This document shows, piece by piece, positions 63,713 through 64,000 of a stretch of 64,000 nt of DNA. Made by a program: the position numbers and the translations under genes. Within the stretch, counting starts at the first letter, position 1; every line of letters begins with the position of its first letter. Under the pieces are notes generated by a model. That model saw only the letters and a list, made by a program, of their open reading frames with translations, was not told the origin of the DNA and searched no databases. This DNA is from Prostheceraeus crozeri (lineage: Eukaryota; Platyhelminthes; Polycladida; Euryleptidae): NCBI GenBank assembly GCA_907163375.1, contig CAJQUW010014381.1, forward strand, positions 186,001 through 250,000, read 5' to 3'.

Positions 63713-64000
63713 ATGGAATGTAAAAACTCATCCCTTTGCTTATTTGATAGAACACCTATAAAGACGGATATCATTAGAAATTATGTATCCATTCTCAATC
63801 CGCAGACAAGTATCGATTCCGGTAGTGTCATTGAGTTTTTAATACCAGGGAATGCTGCTGAGTACATCGCTGTAAATGACATCAATCTACATGTTAAGTT
63901 TAAGATAGTAAATAAGGACGGTACAAACCTGGACGACAAGGACAAAGTAGCCGTGAATAACTTGGCAATAGCGACGCTCTTCAAGGATATATCATTGACC
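63713..64000 (+). CDS. Capsid-like gene, start only (runs off the window)
   Basis: Open from the ATG 3 bp after the previous stop to the window edge, 96 codons. LNPQTSIDSGSVIEFLIPGN and EYIAVNDINLHVKFKIV with KVAVNNLAIATLFKDISL resemble the N-terminal part of the capsid-like protein that follows the pVI-like gene in invertebrate Polintons (C. elegans F54H12.2-like, from memory). Probably the major capsid protein. Confidence 0.6.
   Translation, partial: MECKNSSLCLFDRTPIKTDIIRNYVSILNPQTSIDSGSVIEFLIPGNAAEYIAVNDINLHVKFKIVNKDGTNLDDKDKVAVNNLAIATLFKDISLT

Larger units (their letters stand above)
59644..64000 (+). mobile_element. Second Polinton-like element, cut by the window edge
   Basis: Eight to ten plus-strand genes packed with short gaps or 4-bp overlaps: two small proteins, core protein, ATPase, two conserved proteins, Cys-rich peptide, integrase, pVI/core-like protein and the start of a capsid-like gene. 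Neither end nor a PolB is visible. Its proteins are only distantly related to those of the 18-36 kb element, and it is much less AT-rich. It looks broken in at least two places. Confidence 0.85.

Overview
The window is a piece of an animal nuclear genome, most likely an invertebrate. It holds almost no recognisable host genes. It is a dense graveyard of transposable elements: BEL/Pao and another LTR element, LINEs, a Penelope-like element, hAT, piggyBac, Harbinger and TTAA-type DNA transposons, and two unrelated virus-like elements of the Polinton/adintovirus kind. That mix, the AT-rich spacers and the lack of bacterial-style operons point to a metazoan; I cannot name the species.

Layout. (1) 1-12,268: a head-to-tail array of a ~1.48 kb unit (one partial and eight full copies) cut from the inside of a BEL/Pao retrotransposon. 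It runs into the single-copy 3' half of the same pol region (RNase H side, integrase, DUF5641) to about 14,430. (2) 15,659-50,942: a Russian-doll nest. A small THAP-type transposon with TTAA at both ends (15,663-50,938) was split by a hAT element (17,080-46,884, 14-bp inverted termini, 8-bp duplication GTCGAGGC) and by a Penelope-like element (about 47,140-50,915). The Penelope-like element itself carries a 1.1 kb DNA-transposon insert. The hAT interior holds a LINE fragment split by a 17.9 kb Polinton/adintovirus (18,018-35,878, long inverted repeats, 6-bp duplication TACGTT), a piggyBac (38,184-41,385) and a LINE (43,117-about 46,640). (3) 51,569-53,560: pol fossil of a second LTR retrotransposon. 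(4) 54,618-56,450: a LINE split by an internally deleted Harbinger (907 bp, TTA duplication). (5) 56,400-59,640: non-coding sequence with diverged tandem repeats and a four-copy minisatellite. (6) 59,644-64,000: a second, differently organised Polinton-like element, all genes on the plus strand, cut by the window edge.

The Polinton at 18,018-35,878 has the full known gene kit: protein-primed PolB, integrase, adenain-like protease, packaging ATPase, double-jelly-roll major capsid protein, penton, pVI/pX-like minor proteins and a coiled-coil fibre-like protein. Capsid and packaging genes lie on the minus strand and the PolB block on the plus strand. It looks broken at several points but its inverted repeats are nearly identical, so it is fairly young. 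Two features stand out: the integrase is fused to a parvovirus-type phospholipase A2 domain, and a family of short double-hairpin repeats has spread through the element, inside reading frames and at their 3' ends.

The second element (59,644 onward) has a different order: a small membrane glycoprotein-like protein, a basic core protein, ATPase, two small conserved proteins, integrase with chromodomain-like tail, a basic pVI/core-like protein, then the start of a capsid-like gene.
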